This document shows positions 30,619 to 37,234 of a stretch of DNA of 64,000 nucleotides, one piece after another. Under the pieces are notes generated by a model, which saw only the letters and a list, made by a program, of their open reading frames with translations, did no database searches and was not told where the DNA came from. The translations under genes and the position numbers were made by a program. The DNA lies in the IMG/VR virus record IMGVR_UViG_3300032157_000001, positions 307,505-371,504 of that record; one strand, 5' to 3'. Within the stretch, counting starts at the first letter, position 1. Every line of letters begins with the position of its first letter. The stretch is from a virus.

Positions 30619-30690
30619 TACCCCCTGTGCGGATCGAACGCACGACTCACGTGTTAAAAGCACGTTACTCTACCACTGAGTTAAGGAGGC
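30619..30690 (-). tRNA. tRNA-Lys(UUU)
   Basis: Acceptor GCCTCCT/AGGGGGT, anticodon stem ACGTG/CACGT with loop CTTTTAA. Confidence 0.93.
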
Positions 30691-30730
30691 AATTGTTTTT
30701 CAACCACACTCCATTAACTGAAGTGTAGTT

Positions 30731-30913
30731 TTATTGTTTTCGTTTAATTTTTTCCACGTCTATCATGAGCCAATTTTCTTCTTTGTATTCTTCATCCTGA
30801 GCTTCACACACTTTTGTCTTCTCACCCTTGTAATAGCAATCCTCATCGCATGCTATACTTGCATCCGTATTCGGATATAAAATCGTAAGAAGGCATTGTT
30901 TAATGTCGCACAT
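30731..30913 (-). CDS. Hypothetical Cys-containing protein, 60 aa
   Basis: The frame reaches 30955 but passes through a terminator hairpin, so ATG at 30913 (MCDIKQCLLTIL) is preferred. Several Cys and a charged tail. Function unknown. Confidence 0.55.
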   Translation of the reverse strand: MCDIKQCLLTILYPNTDASIACDEDCYYKGEKTKVCEAQDEEYKEENWLMIDVEKIKRKQ

Positions 30914-30917
30914 AAAA

Positions 30918-30946
30918 TAAAAAACCCGACCATTTCGGGATCGGGT
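30918..30946 (-). terminator. Intrinsic terminator after the 18-aa ORF
   Basis: ACCCGA/TCGGGT stem followed by six T on the minus strand. Confidence 0.8.
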
Positions 30947-30979
30947 ATGTTTCAATTATCGTTATTTCAATCACATACT

Positions 30980-31036
30980 TTATCCCTGTCTAACTAAAGA
31001 CTTTTTATAAGATTTATATGTATATGACTTTCTCAT
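30980..31036 (-). CDS. Tiny ORF, 18 aa, in its own promoter-terminator unit
   Basis: MRKSYTYKSYKKSLVRQG: basic, Tyr-rich. It lies between a host-type promoter (31053-31082) and an intrinsic terminator (30918-30946). It could equally be a small RNA. Confidence 0.4.
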   Translation of the reverse strand: MRKSYTYKSYKKSLVRQG

Positions 31037-31052
31037 TTCAGTTTTGATTTCA

Positions 31053-31082
31053 CAAATGTACGTATAAATACGAGATTTCCAA
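31053..31082 (-). promoter_or_regulatory. Bacteroidota-type promoter of the 18-aa unit
   Basis: TTG, 19-nt spacer, TACATTTG; the spacer contains GTATTTAT (31064-31071), exactly as in the promoter at 39505-39534. Confidence 0.7.
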
Positions 31083-31102
31083 CAAAAAGGTTTTAAAAAT
31101 CA

Positions 31103-31110
31103 GTATTTAT
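31103..31110 (+). promoter_or_regulatory. GTATTTAT motif before 31124-31669
   Basis: 13 nt upstream of ATG. Confidence 0.55.
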
Positions 31111-31123
31111 TTGAAAAAAGATT

Positions 31124-31669
31124 ATGGGAGCAAAGGATAACAAATGGCTGGTCGTTAAAGAAGGGGTGGTTTTAACACCCATAATTGAACCAGTAATCGC
31201 AGCTTTGGATGCATATTTTGAAAGACATAAGCTGAAAGCTTTTGTCACATCAGGTCTTCGTGATGCTGATGATCAACTCAGAGTTGTTAGATCATATCTT
31301 ACTCGTAAGGGTTTAAATCAAAAATATCCCGAAGCAATGCTTTGCAATGTTGGAGATAAAAATGCTGATGGTACTTATGTTTGGCAAATGGCTTGGTCAA
31401 ATCTTTTGAATGTTGGTGTTATTATTAATCCTCCATTCAGAGCAGTGTGCCTCATGAATTATGTTCGTAATGGTGTTAACAAGAAAGGTCAGTGGATTGG
31501 TCAAACACCACACGCATCTGGAACAGCATTCAATGTTGGTGGTGGTAACAACGGCATCATGGACGAATTAGCAGTACTCAACGAAGCTTTAAAAGAAAAA
31601 AAGATTCCGGGTTTGAAATCTTTTCTTGCCGAGCGTGAGAATAATGCTTTGCATTGTGATTGTCGTTAA
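31124..31669 (+). CDS. DD-peptidase (M15/VanY-like) fold protein, 181 aa
   Basis: FVTSGLRDADDQ (about residue 40) resembles the SGxR motif, and HASGTAFNVGGG (about residue 129) the HxxGxAxD motif of Hedgehog/M15 metallopeptidases, with a C-terminal HCDC. The Asp of HxxGxAxD is Asn, so activity is uncertain. May be an endolysin-type enzyme or a structural relative. Confidence 0.65.
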   Translation: MGAKDNKWLVVKEGVVLTPIIEPVIAALDAYFERHKLKAFVTSGLRDADDQLRVVRSYLTRKGLNQKYPEAMLCNVGDKNADGTYVWQMAWSNLLNVGVIINPPFRAVCLMNYVRNGVNKKGQWIGQTPHASGTAFNVGGGNNGIMDELAVLNEALKEKKIPGLKSFLAERENNALHCDCR

Positions 31670-32001
31670 TTAAATTTAAAATGCTTCTTCAAGTCCTTGG
31701 TGAATTCGTTTTTTATTTGCAGGTCTTTCTTCTTTTTCTTTTCGACAGCAGCTTTCATTCCTTCAAGCATTATGCGGTCACCTTCTTCGATCATTTCACC
31801 ATAAACTTGTGCTGCAGTTCGACCACTTTTTTGAATGGCAATCCTTGTATTTTCCTTTTCAGCTTCTTTGTTGAATTTCTTTGTTAGATCATCAACAGCA
31901 TATGCTGTGACAAGAATGGACTTGCCATCTTTGTTTGGTTTAGAGTAACCAATCAATTGTTTAGTTCTCTTGTTGTACGCTATGTTCAATTTCAAACTCA
32001 T
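31666..32001 (-). CDS. Hypothetical helical basic protein, 111 aa
   Basis: Lys-rich helical C-terminal half (MKAAVEKKKKKDLQIKNEF). Overlaps the phosphatase gene by 41 nt and the convergent gene by 4 nt. Confidence 0.68.
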   Translation of the reverse strand: MSLKLNIAYNKRTKQLIGYSKPNKDGKSILVTAYAVDDLTKKFNKEAEKENTRIAIQKSGRTAAQVYGEMIEEGDRIMLEGMKAAVEKKKKKDLQIKNEFTKDLKKHFKFN

Positions 32002-32803
32002 AAAATTTTGTTATTTGTGGATATTCTTTTACTACTGGTTTCATATCAGGGAACTGTTCTCTGATAGCTTTGTCGTAATCATTATTTCTACCCCACTTTT
32101 GTTCTGCTTTGAGCTTATCTTGTTCTTGGAAGTATACCTCATTCAAAACATCGATGTAGCGTATTGTACCCTTCTCATCACCAAACAAAGTTATTTGATT
32201 TATTGGAGTATGTCCAACGATTTGATGATAGCCATCAAGATAATTTTCCATTGTCTCAACTCTATCTGCCCAAGTTACACCGCCAAACTGATACATCCCC
32301 CCTCTTCTTCTACTAACCATATGAAGAAGTCTGTTCTCTTTCATAGACAACATATGGTTCAAAGTGTCCGCAAGGTCTTTACAGTTGAATTCCTTTTGGA
32401 TTCTCTCTATATCGGGCTTGTTGTATTCATACCATCCATGACTAACACCAGCGTGTGTCCATAAGTAACGATCAATTTGATGGGCTATTTGAAACAAATC
32501 CTTGTTGTGTTTGAAGATCATCTTGAGGTTTTGAGCCATTGTGGGTCTAAATCCACTGCAACCAAATCCTTCGTCCAAGAACATGTACTGGATGTCGTGA
32601 TTTCCAAGCAAAAGAACAACCTTATCCGGGTTGTTCTTCTTCAATTCAATTATCTCAAGAAGATTTGTCTCTATTTCAACATCAGTCATTGGTGGAAATT
32701 GGTCAGTATAGTCCCCAACAAAAATTACCTTATCGTATTTTGTTACGTCGACTTCTTTCCAGTACTGTCTTCCGTGTATGTCACCAATGCTAATTATTTT
32801 CAT
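31961..32803 (-). CDS. Calcineurin-like metallophosphatase, 280 aa
   Basis: GDIHG (residues 7-11), GDYTD (about residue 30), LLGNHDIQYM (about residue 64) and GHTPINQI (about residue 197) are the metal-binding motifs of Ser/Thr phosphatase-like enzymes, as in lambda PP and other phage phosphatases. Overlaps its upstream gene by one base. Confidence 0.88.
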   Translation of the reverse strand: MKIISIGDIHGRQYWKEVDVTKYDKVIFVGDYTDQFPPMTDVEIETNLLEIIELKKNNPDKVVLLLGNHDIQYMFLDEGFGCSGFRPTMAQNLKMIFKHNKDLFQIAHQIDRYLWTHAGVSHGWYEYNKPDIERIQKEFNCKDLADTLNHMLSMKENRLLHMVSRRRGGMYQFGGVTWADRVETMENYLDGYHQIVGHTPINQITLFGDEKGTIRYIDVLNEVYFQEQDKLKAEQKWGRNNDYDKAIREQFPDMKPVVKEYPQITKFYEFEIEHSVQQEN

Positions 32804-33195
32804 TACAAATTTACCTCTTCTTTTTCTTCAATTATTATCCAACGGATCAAATGTTTGGCATCCATTCGTGCTTTGAAATCAGCATCACCCATGTCCGCTA
32901 TTGGTATCATGAATGGAATGTATCTGCTAACCTTAATTGGGGACTCACCTTCTGTATAGTGAACCAATGCCTTATAGTAAGCATATCCTTTCCGAATGTA
33001 ATCAAATTCTGCAACAGGATTATCCTTGTAGAGAATTTTCTTGATGTCGTTAAGTGTTTGTATGTTTCCCATAAGTTTTTCAAATCTTTCTTTACGAAAT
33101 TTAGTTATTGACCCATCACTATCACAGTATGCACACCCCGGTCTAAGGCAGTCACAACATATTTGTCTTGGCCCAAATTTTGGTGATCTCAACAT
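32803..33195 (-). CDS. Hypothetical Cys-rich N-terminus protein, 130 aa
   Basis: QICCDCLRPGCAYCDSDG (residues 11-28) looks like a DnaJ-type zinc knuckle. The rest is helical. First gene of the phosphatase operon. Confidence 0.7.
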   Translation of the reverse strand: MLRSPKFGPRQICCDCLRPGCAYCDSDGSITKFRKERFEKLMGNIQTLNDIKKILYKDNPVAEFDYIRKGYAYYKALVHYTEGESPIKVSRYIPFMIPIADMGDADFKARMDAKHLIRWIIIEEKEEVNL

Positions 33196-33432
33196 AATTA
33201 TAATGGGTTAGAGGCTAGGGAGTCTGCCTTACTTGCTCCAAGGTACTTTTACACTACTAGGATTAGATGTATCCGCAAGAGTCGATTGCCTCTATCCTGT
33301 TTCACCTACATCTTGTGTCTCTTTATGCTTTCTCAACCTTTCACAGTTTATCTGCAGATAATGTGAATCGCTTTCGCCGCCTTATCCCTACTCACGAAAA
33401 GGTACGATTCGCTACCGTAACTTTTACCTCAG
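33196..33432 (-). ncRNA. Candidate structured non-coding RNA, about 235 nt
   Basis: No frame. On the minus strand: GAATCG/CGATTC, TTCACA/TGTGAA enclosing a TTATCTGCAGATAA palindrome, AGATGTA/TACATCT interleaved with AGGAT/ATCCT (H-type pseudoknot), GGAG/CTCC, and TAGAGGC pairing with GCCTCTA near the end. It follows tRNA-Val(UAC) 3'. No tag ORF or TTCGANT arm, so not an obvious tmRNA. Confidence 0.5.
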
Positions 33433-33504
33433 TACCCCATGAGAGAATCGAACTCTCGACATTCTGTATGTAAGACAGACGCTCTACCGCTGAACTAATG
33501 GGGC
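33433..33504 (-). tRNA. tRNA-Val(UAC), copy 1
   Basis: Acceptor GCCCCAT/ATGGGGT, anticodon stem TCTGT/ACAGA with loop CTTACAT. Confidence 0.92.
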
Positions 33505-33507
33505 ATT

Positions 33508-33786
33508 TTATATATAATTTGTCTTATGAAATTTGACAAATGAAAACTTTTCGTCTACACATTTTTCACAGATGTCTGCTGTCCATCTTTCTGTGTCTTT
33601 GTTGGAATGATAACCCCAATCAACGATGAGTTTCATCGATTCAAAAACATAAAACTTTTGACCAAAATCTGGTCTTACTTCATTGTCAACAATAGATTCG
33701 TAAACTTTACAGGACTTGCCGCAAGAATCACAAATTACATCGCATATAACTTCAATGTTTTGATTTTGAGTTTCTTTTTTCTCCAT
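33508..33786 (-). CDS. Cys-rich zinc-binding-like protein, 92 aa
   Basis: VICDVICDSCGKSC (about residues 13-26) and ADICEKCVDE (about residues 70-79) suggest zinc. ATG at 33786 lies inside the 3' end of the next gene; the longer upstream frame is rejected. Ends 3 nt before tRNA-Val. Confidence 0.62.
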   Translation of the reverse strand: MEKKETQNQNIEVICDVICDSCGKSCKVYESIVDNEVRPDFGQKFYVFESMKLIVDWGYHSNKDTERWTADICEKCVDEKFSFVKFHKTNYI

Positions 33787-33971
33787 ATATATTTTACGTT
33801 TGGATGAAACCAAGTGCATCCACACTTTCCCGGATGTTTGTGTTCGCTGTGATGACACCAACCATTACTTTGATAATGATCTTTTTGTGTATGACCACAG
33901 TCACATTTAATATTACCGTGAACTCTATTTTTCAATTTTTTCCAATCTGTCGTAATAGTCTGGTAATTCAA
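33735..33971 (-). CDS. Cys/His-rich protein, 78 aa
   Basis: KCDCGHTQKDH then WCHHSEHKHPGKCGCTWFHPN (residues 22-57) supply many zinc ligands. Overlaps both neighbours by about 50 nt in other frames. Confidence 0.62.
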   Translation of the reverse strand: MNYQTITTDWKKLKNRVHGNIKCDCGHTQKDHYQSNGWCHHSEHKHPGKCGCTWFHPNVKYIWRKKKLKIKTLKLYAM

Positions 33972-34188
33972 CCAGATGATCCTTTGCTATTTTTGAAGCA
34001 ATAGATTTGTCATCTGTGTGTTCCATTTCAACCTTAATACCCTTTTCATGTTGCTTCTTGATTTTTTCAAGAGAAACTTTATGTTTCTTAGCAATGTCTT
34101 CAAGAGATAAGTTGTCAGACAAACCACCTGTTATTTTTTTCAATTCCTCATTAATGAGGACTAGTATTTGATCATGTATTGTTTCCAT
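33925..34188 (-). CDS. DUF5661-like protein, 87 aa
   Basis: KGIKVEMEHTDDKSIASKIAKDHLVELPDYYDRLEKIE (residues 49-86) matches the GMxVExEH...IAxDHLxExPDYYxxL pattern of DUF5661, unknown function. A GTATTTAT motif ends 4 nt before its ATG. Confidence 0.8.
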   Translation of the reverse strand: METIHDQILVLINEELKKITGGLSDNLSLEDIAKKHKVSLEKIKKQHEKGIKVEMEHTDDKSIASKIAKDHLVELPDYYDRLEKIEK

Positions 34189-34192
34189 GAAT

Positions 34193-34200
34193 ATAAATAC
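34193..34200 (-). promoter_or_regulatory. GTATTTAT motif before DUF5661 gene
   Basis: 4 nt upstream of ATG, between tRNA-Val and the gene. Confidence 0.5.
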
Positions 34201-34204
34201 TGCG

Positions 34205-34277
34205 TAGTCTCGGTGGGACTCGAACCCACGATACCTTGCTTGTAATGCAAGAGCCTTAGCCGCTAGACGACGAGACT
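34205..34277 (-). tRNA. tRNA-Val(UAC), copy 2
   Basis: Acceptor AGTCTCG/CGAGACT, anticodon stem CTTGC/GCAAG with loop ATTACAA. Confidence 0.92.
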
Positions 34278-34338
34278 ATGAACGGTGTTTTTATTAACGC
34301 ACAGATTGTACATTAAAACGTGTACCCACCAAACGGAG

Positions 34339-34423
34339 CGGTGAATTAAGGACTCGAACCTCGCCAACCCCTCAGCGCGGGGCCATGCTTCCTTGCCCTT
34401 ACGGGCAATTACACCAAATCACC
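34339..34423 (-). tRNA. tRNA-like gene with GNRA hairpin insert in the D-loop
   Basis: Acceptor GGTGATT/ATTCACC, discriminator G, T-arm CGAGG-TTCGAGT-CCTTA. A perfect TTGCCC-GTAA-GGGCAA hairpin is inserted in the D-loop. Anticodon arm CCCC-GCGCTGA-GGGG reads GCU only if position 33 is C. Assignment (Ser?) is uncertain. Confidence 0.45.
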
Positions 34424-34434
34424 ATTTGAAGCAA

Positions 34435-34479
34435 TTGAGATAATTGCAAATGCTCAAGCTACCTGCCGAGCTATCTCAA
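34435..34479 (-). ncRNA. Mini tRNA-like element (acceptor plus D-arm only)
   Basis: A perfect 7-bp stem TTGAGAT/ATCTCAA encloses a D-arm-like GCTC-GGCAGGTAGCTT-GAGC and 10 more nucleotides; no T-arm or anticodon arm. Confidence 0.4.
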
Positions 34480-34493
34480 CCTACTTCTTTTGT

Positions 34494-34562
34494 TGCAATA
34501 AAAGGACTCGAACCTCTGACCTTCCTCCTGAATGAGGACGAGCTACCCCTGCTCTATATTGC
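34494..34562 (-). tRNA. tRNA with 6-nt anticodon loop (possibly UCA)
   Basis: Acceptor GCAATAT/TTATTGC (one mismatch), D-arm GAGC-AGGGGTA-GCTC, T-arm AGAGG-TTCGAGT-CCTTT. Anticodon stem TCCTC/GAGGA with a 6-nt loop ATTCAG: UCA if U33 is the first T. May be degenerate. Confidence 0.5.
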
Positions 34563-34630
34563 GGAAACTCAAAGGCTGCGTATACTCAGTGACGTTGAGA
34601 ACCTAGTCTTATAGCTTGCGCCTTCAACTT
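34563..34630 (-). other. tRNA-like remnant
   Basis: Minus strand CTCAACGTCACTGAG repeats the unusual D-loop AACGTCA of element P1; GGCGC/GCAGCC can close it. No complete tRNA. Confidence 0.3.
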
Positions 34631-34845
34631 AGATTTTTTTTATCTTTAATTGGTTGACAATTTCCCGGATATGCCTTTGTCCATGAACCGTTGTCAAGTT
34701 CGATCAAGTACATTGTGTTACCAGAATCCAGAATTTTGTCGATAATTTTTCCTTCACCACTTTCAACTGAAACCGTGAGAGACCCAAAAAGTCCACCAGA
34801 TTCTTTGAAATGTTTTGAAGTAAATTTTACTCTTGTACCAACCAT
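34624..34845 (-). CDS. Hypothetical protein, 73 aa
   Basis: Beta-rich: MVGTRVKFTSKHFKES...GKIIDKILDSGNTMYLIELDNG, like a small SH3-type barrel. ATG at 34845 lies 14 nt after tRNA-fMet; the longer frame overlaps the tRNA. Confidence 0.7.
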   Translation of the reverse strand: MVGTRVKFTSKHFKESGGLFGSLTVSVESGEGKIIDKILDSGNTMYLIELDNGSWTKAYPGNCQPIKDKKNLS

Positions 34846-34859
34846 ACAATTAAATTTAG

Positions 34860-34931
34860 TAGCGGGAGCGGGAATTGCACCCACGACCTTGAGCTTATGA
34901 GGCTCACGAGCTACTGCTGCTCCATCCCGCG
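34860..34931 (-). tRNA. tRNA-Met(CAU), initiator-like
   Basis: Acceptor CGCGGGA/TCCCGCT with an unpaired C1-U72, an initiator mark, D-arm GGAGCAGCAGTAGCTC, anticodon stem TGAGC/GCTCA with loop CTCATAA, T-loop TGCAATT. Confidence 0.85.
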
Positions 34932-34963
34932 ATATTGTTCATGTCTTTCCATGATGTCGTTTG

Positions 34964-35047
34964 TAGCGGGGGAAGGACTCGAACCTTCGGGGTCTTTCGA
35001 CAAGAGGTTATGAGCCTCTCAAGCTGCCATCTACTGACTACCCCGCG
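34964..35047 (-). tRNA. Type II tRNA with CAU anticodon
   Basis: Acceptor CGCGGGG/CCCCGCT with C1-U72, anticodon stem AGAGG/CCTCT with loop CTCATAA, and a long variable arm with a GTC-GAAA-GAC hairpin. A long variable arm with CAU is unusual. Confidence 0.72.
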
Positions 35048-35053
35048 ATGTTG

Positions 35054-35126
35054 TAGCGATACAGGGAATCGAACCCGTGTTTTTCCGCTTATGAGACGGA
35101 CGTACTAACCATTGTACTATATCGCC
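35054..35126 (-). tRNA. tRNA-Met(CAU), elongator or Ile2
   Basis: Acceptor GGCGATA/TATCGCT, anticodon stem TCCGT/GCGGA with loop CTCATAA, T-loop TTCGATT. Confidence 0.85.
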
Positions 35127-35230
35127 ATATTCTCCCTTGCGGGAGACATGTTTAATTTTCTTTCGGTGTTGTCTCACCAGCACTACTTTCATTCGTCATT
35201 GTAACTTGTAGGTGTTACACGACTACATTT
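35127..35230 (-). other. Short non-coding gap with GNRA hairpin
   Basis: TCTCCC-GCAA-GGGAGA hairpin and a GTAAC/GTTAC hairpin; a 15-codon frame is not convincing. Confidence 0.3.
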
Positions 35231-35485
35231 CTAATCTACCAGACAAAGCTTACGCCCCATCTTTGGATTCGATGCTAAATGCAACAAGCCTTCTGCTTTA
35301 ATCAGAGCATCCTGTTGCGTTCTTGCCTTCACATAAAAACTTCGAACATCACCACTCGTAAGGGTTAGTTCAATCATCCAGTAACGGACGACTTCTCGAT
35401 TACCGACATATGATGGTTGAGGCACCCTTGCATCGAGCGAAGGAATTACCCATCTTCTGTCGTCTTCTCTACTTTGAGAGTACAT
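35231..35485 (-). CDS. Hypothetical protein, 84 aa
   Basis: Contains YWMIELTLTSGDVRSFYVKARTQQDAL, a small alpha-beta domain. Basic N-terminus. Function unknown. Confidence 0.7.
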   Translation of the reverse strand: MYSQSREDDRRWVIPSLDARVPQPSYVGNREVVRYWMIELTLTSGDVRSFYVKARTQQDALIKAEGLLHLASNPKMGRKLCLVD

Positions 35486-35583
35486 ACACTAATTGTTAAC
35501 CAAGAAAAACAATCAGGTTGTGTTGTATGTAATTTGCATTTTGTAATGTTAACAAATAAAACTATTATTTCAAAGAACTATTG

Positions 35584-35655
35584 TCACCCATAGGGGAGTT
35601 GAACCCCTGTCTCGACATTGAAAGTGTCGCGTCATAACCATTAGACTAATGGGTG
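35584..35655 (-). tRNA. tRNA-Glu(UUC)
   Basis: Acceptor CACCCAT/ATGGGTG, anticodon stem CGACA/TGTCG with loop CTTTCAA. Confidence 0.92.
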
Positions 35656-35665
35656 ATTATGTTTG

Positions 35666-35737
35666 TGCTCTGAATGGGATTCGAACCCATGAATGGCCCC
35701 CGAAAGGGGCAGACTTTGGCCGCTTGTCTACCAGAAC
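35666..35737 (-). tRNA. tRNA-Glu-like (UUC, weak loop)
   Basis: Acceptor GTTCTGG/TCAGAGC, T-arm ATGGG-TTCGAAT-CCCAT. The anticodon hairpin GCCCC-TTTCG-GGGGC can close two extra pairs; with a 7-nt loop CTTTCGG it reads UUC. Confidence 0.65.
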
Positions 35738-35743
35738 TTTTTG

Positions 35744-35817
35744 TACCTCAGATGGGACTCGAACCCACACAATTCAGGGTTTAAGCCTGACACGTTTACC
35801 AGTTACGTCACTGAGGC
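35744..35817 (-). tRNA. tRNA-Leu(UAA), short variable loop
   Basis: Acceptor GCCTCAG/CTGAGGT (G1-U72), anticodon stem TCAGG/CCTGA with loop CTTAAAC. Variable region is short, unlike normal Leu tRNAs. Confidence 0.82.
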
Positions 35818-35846
35818 ATATGCTCTCAGTGCTACATAATCGTATT

Positions 35847-36083
35847 TTATTTTTCATTTTTCAATTGTTTTACAAATTCGTCAATTTCATTTTGTTCTTC
35901 CGGAGTTCGCTTTGCACGAGCAGCAGCAATATGCTGTGCCAACAATTTACGATCTTCTTCTCTTTCTTCTTCCGATTCATACTCGTGAGGAAAAATCGGA
36001 ACTCGTTCAAAAATTTCTTCGTCAGTTAGACCTTCGGCTTTTAATTTATCCCAAACTCTTTGTCCTTCTTTCGTTAGTTTCAT
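35847..36083 (-). CDS. Hypothetical acidic helical protein, 78 aa
   Basis: Glu/Arg/Lys-rich helices, KLTKEGQRVWDKLKAEGLTDEEIFERV. ATG overlaps the stop of 36080-36250 (ATGA). Function unknown. Confidence 0.72.
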   Translation of the reverse strand: MKLTKEGQRVWDKLKAEGLTDEEIFERVPIFPHEYESEEEREEDRKLLAQHIAAARAKRTPEEQNEIDEFVKQLKNEK

Positions 36084-36250
36084 TTCAATGCAATTAATTC
36101 TTTTTTCAAATTGTTAATCTTTGTTGTTTGTTCAGCGACATTGATCTCTCTTGTCGTTGAAGTTTTCTTCGTCAATGATTCTATCAACTCATTTTCAAGA
36201 AAATTAATTCTTTCAACAATCTTCTCTCTTTTCTTTTCAATCTTTCCCAT
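36080..36250 (-). CDS. Coiled-coil protein, 56 aa, starting 1 nt after tRNA-Ala
   Basis: MGKIEKKREKIVERINFLENEL then KINNLKKELIALK shows heptad spacing of hydrophobics. ATG is 1 nt past the tRNA-Ala discriminator; stop overlaps the next ATG. Confidence 0.62.
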   Translation of the reverse strand: MGKIEKKREKIVERINFLENELIESLTKKTSTTREINVAEQTTKINNLKKELIALK

Positions 36251-36251
36251 G

Positions 36252-36323
36252 TGGAGGTATAGGGATTCGAACCCTAATTGTCTGAGTGCAAGTCAGAAGT
36301 AATAGCCATTATACCATACCCCC
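36252..36323 (-). tRNA. tRNA-Ala(UGC)
   Basis: Acceptor GGGGGTA/TACCTCC has the G3-U70 pair that marks Ala; anticodon stem TCTGA/TCAGA with loop CTTGCAC. Confidence 0.92.
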
Positions 36324-36407
36324 ATAGTGAGAGTGACACCTTACTCTCGATTCAGTGAACTCGGATAGACCTGCCGTGTCTCGCTCTTTCATGTTCACCA
36401 ACTTTGC

Positions 36408-36528
36408 TGAAGTGACAGGACTCGAACCTGTATGACTATCGCTCGTTTTCCCAAATTCCTAGTATAATATCTCGTCAGGACTTTATACCGCTATCCGCTT
36501 TTAGCTCTAGCTTTAGGGATTACACTTC
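36408..36528 (-). ncRNA. tRNA-like element with pseudoknot in place of anticodon arm
   Basis: Acceptor GAAGTG/CACTTC plus A and T-arm ACAGG-TTCGAGT-CCTGT are clear. The other 90 nt lack a D-arm and anticodon arm; TCCC-t-AAA pairs with TTTGGGA, and TATAA/TTATA interleaves with TCCT/AGGA as a pseudoknot. The design recalls tmRNA but is far too short. Confidence 0.5.
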
Positions 36529-36532
36529 TAAG

Positions 36533-36614
36533 TACCCTCAGTCGGAGTCGAACCGACACGCCTTTCAGCACTACATTTTGAGTGTAGCATGACTACCAAT
36601 TCCATCATGAGGGC
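36533..36614 (-). tRNA. tRNA-Leu(CAA)
   Basis: Type II, acceptor GCCCTCA/TGAGGGT (G1-U72), anticodon stem CTACA/TGTAG with loop CTCAAAA. The upstream gene 36605-36802 ends inside its 5' end. Confidence 0.9.
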
Positions 36615-36802
36615 TTCTGTTTTGCTTTCGCCATTGCGATAAGTTTTTCAGTCGCATTTTTTTCTCGAACATTAATATAAAATCCAACCACTCTAAGTTT
36701 GAAGCCTTTGATGTATTTGTATTTTCCATACAAGAATAACCAACTCTTCAAATCCTTGAAGGAATAACCCCAAGGTGTCGTAAATATTATATCAACATCC
36801 AT
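36605..36802 (-). CDS. Hypothetical protein, 65 aa, starting 1 nt after tRNA-Asp
   Basis: MDVDIIFTTPWGYSFKDLKSWL, compact alpha-beta. ATG at 36802 is 1 nt beyond the tRNA-Asp discriminator; the upstream frame runs into the tRNA. Its last 10 nt overlap tRNA-Leu(CAA). Confidence 0.68.
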   Translation of the reverse strand: MDVDIIFTTPWGYSFKDLKSWLFLYGKYKYIKGFKLRVVGFYINVREKNATEKLIAMAKAKQKPS

Positions 36803-36803
36803 G

Positions 36804-36876
36804 CAGTCCCAACGGGAATCGAACCCGCTTCTTCCGGGTGACAACCGGAAATTCATAACCAACGTACCCTGAGACT
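36804..36876 (-). tRNA. tRNA-Asp(GUC), copy 1
   Basis: Acceptor AGTCTCA/TGGGACT, discriminator G, anticodon stem TCCGG/CCGGA with loop TTGTCAC. Confidence 0.9.
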
Positions 36877-36890
36877 ATATTCTATACTAG

Positions 36891-36965
36891 CGGTTTATAC
36901 GGGATTCGAACCCGTGATCTTCTGCGTGACAGGCAGACAGGGACGGCCAACTCCCCTAATAAACC
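36891..36965 (-). tRNA. tRNA-Asp(GUC), copy 2
   Basis: Acceptor GGTTTAT/ATAAACC, discriminator G, anticodon stem TCTGC/GCAGA with loop CTGTCAC. Confidence 0.9.
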
Positions 36966-36974
36966 ATATAAAAC

Positions 36975-37000
36975 AAAAAACCCGACTTTGTGGGTCGGGT
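36975..37000 (-). terminator. Intrinsic terminator after 37025-37141
   Basis: ACCCGAC/GTCGGGT stem with six T on the minus strand. Confidence 0.85.
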
Positions 37001-37024
37001 CTTTCTGATATTGTGAATCGAAAT

Positions 37025-37141
37025 TTAAATCAACTCAGTATCTTTAGACCCAACGAAACTATCATCCTCCACCAAGGCCACGGCCATAGTAGTAGATGCT
37101 TCCATCGCTAAAGTTTCTAAAGATAATATTGAAGTTTTCAT
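37025..37141 (-). CDS. Small protein, 38 aa, in its own promoter-terminator unit
   Basis: MKTSILSLETLAMEASTTMAV then an acidic tail. It lies between a GTATTTAT motif plus host-type promoter and an intrinsic terminator. Function unknown. Confidence 0.55.
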   Translation of the reverse strand: MKTSILSLETLAMEASTTMAVALVEDDSFVGSKDTELI

Positions 37142-37166
37142 TTTCGAATTTTTTACTTGTTTTGTG

Positions 37167-37174
37167 ATAAATAC
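37167..37174 (-). promoter_or_regulatory. GTATTTAT motif before 37025-37141
   Basis: 25 nt upstream of ATG. Confidence 0.5.
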
Positions 37175-37178
37175 GATA

Positions 37179-37209
37179 CAAACCTAAAAAAGGTTGCGTT
37201 CTTGTGCAA
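37179..37209 (-). promoter_or_regulatory. Bacteroidota-type promoter of 37025-37141
   Basis: TTG, 20-nt spacer, TAGGTTTG. Confidence 0.55.
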
Positions 37210-37234
37210 GTATTTTCAAATATTTATTTTTGAC

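Noticed and set aside
33196-33432. Structured RNA considered as tmRNA or RNase P RNA
   Set aside because: No tag reading frame, TTCGANT arm or conserved P4-type RNase P segments were found.
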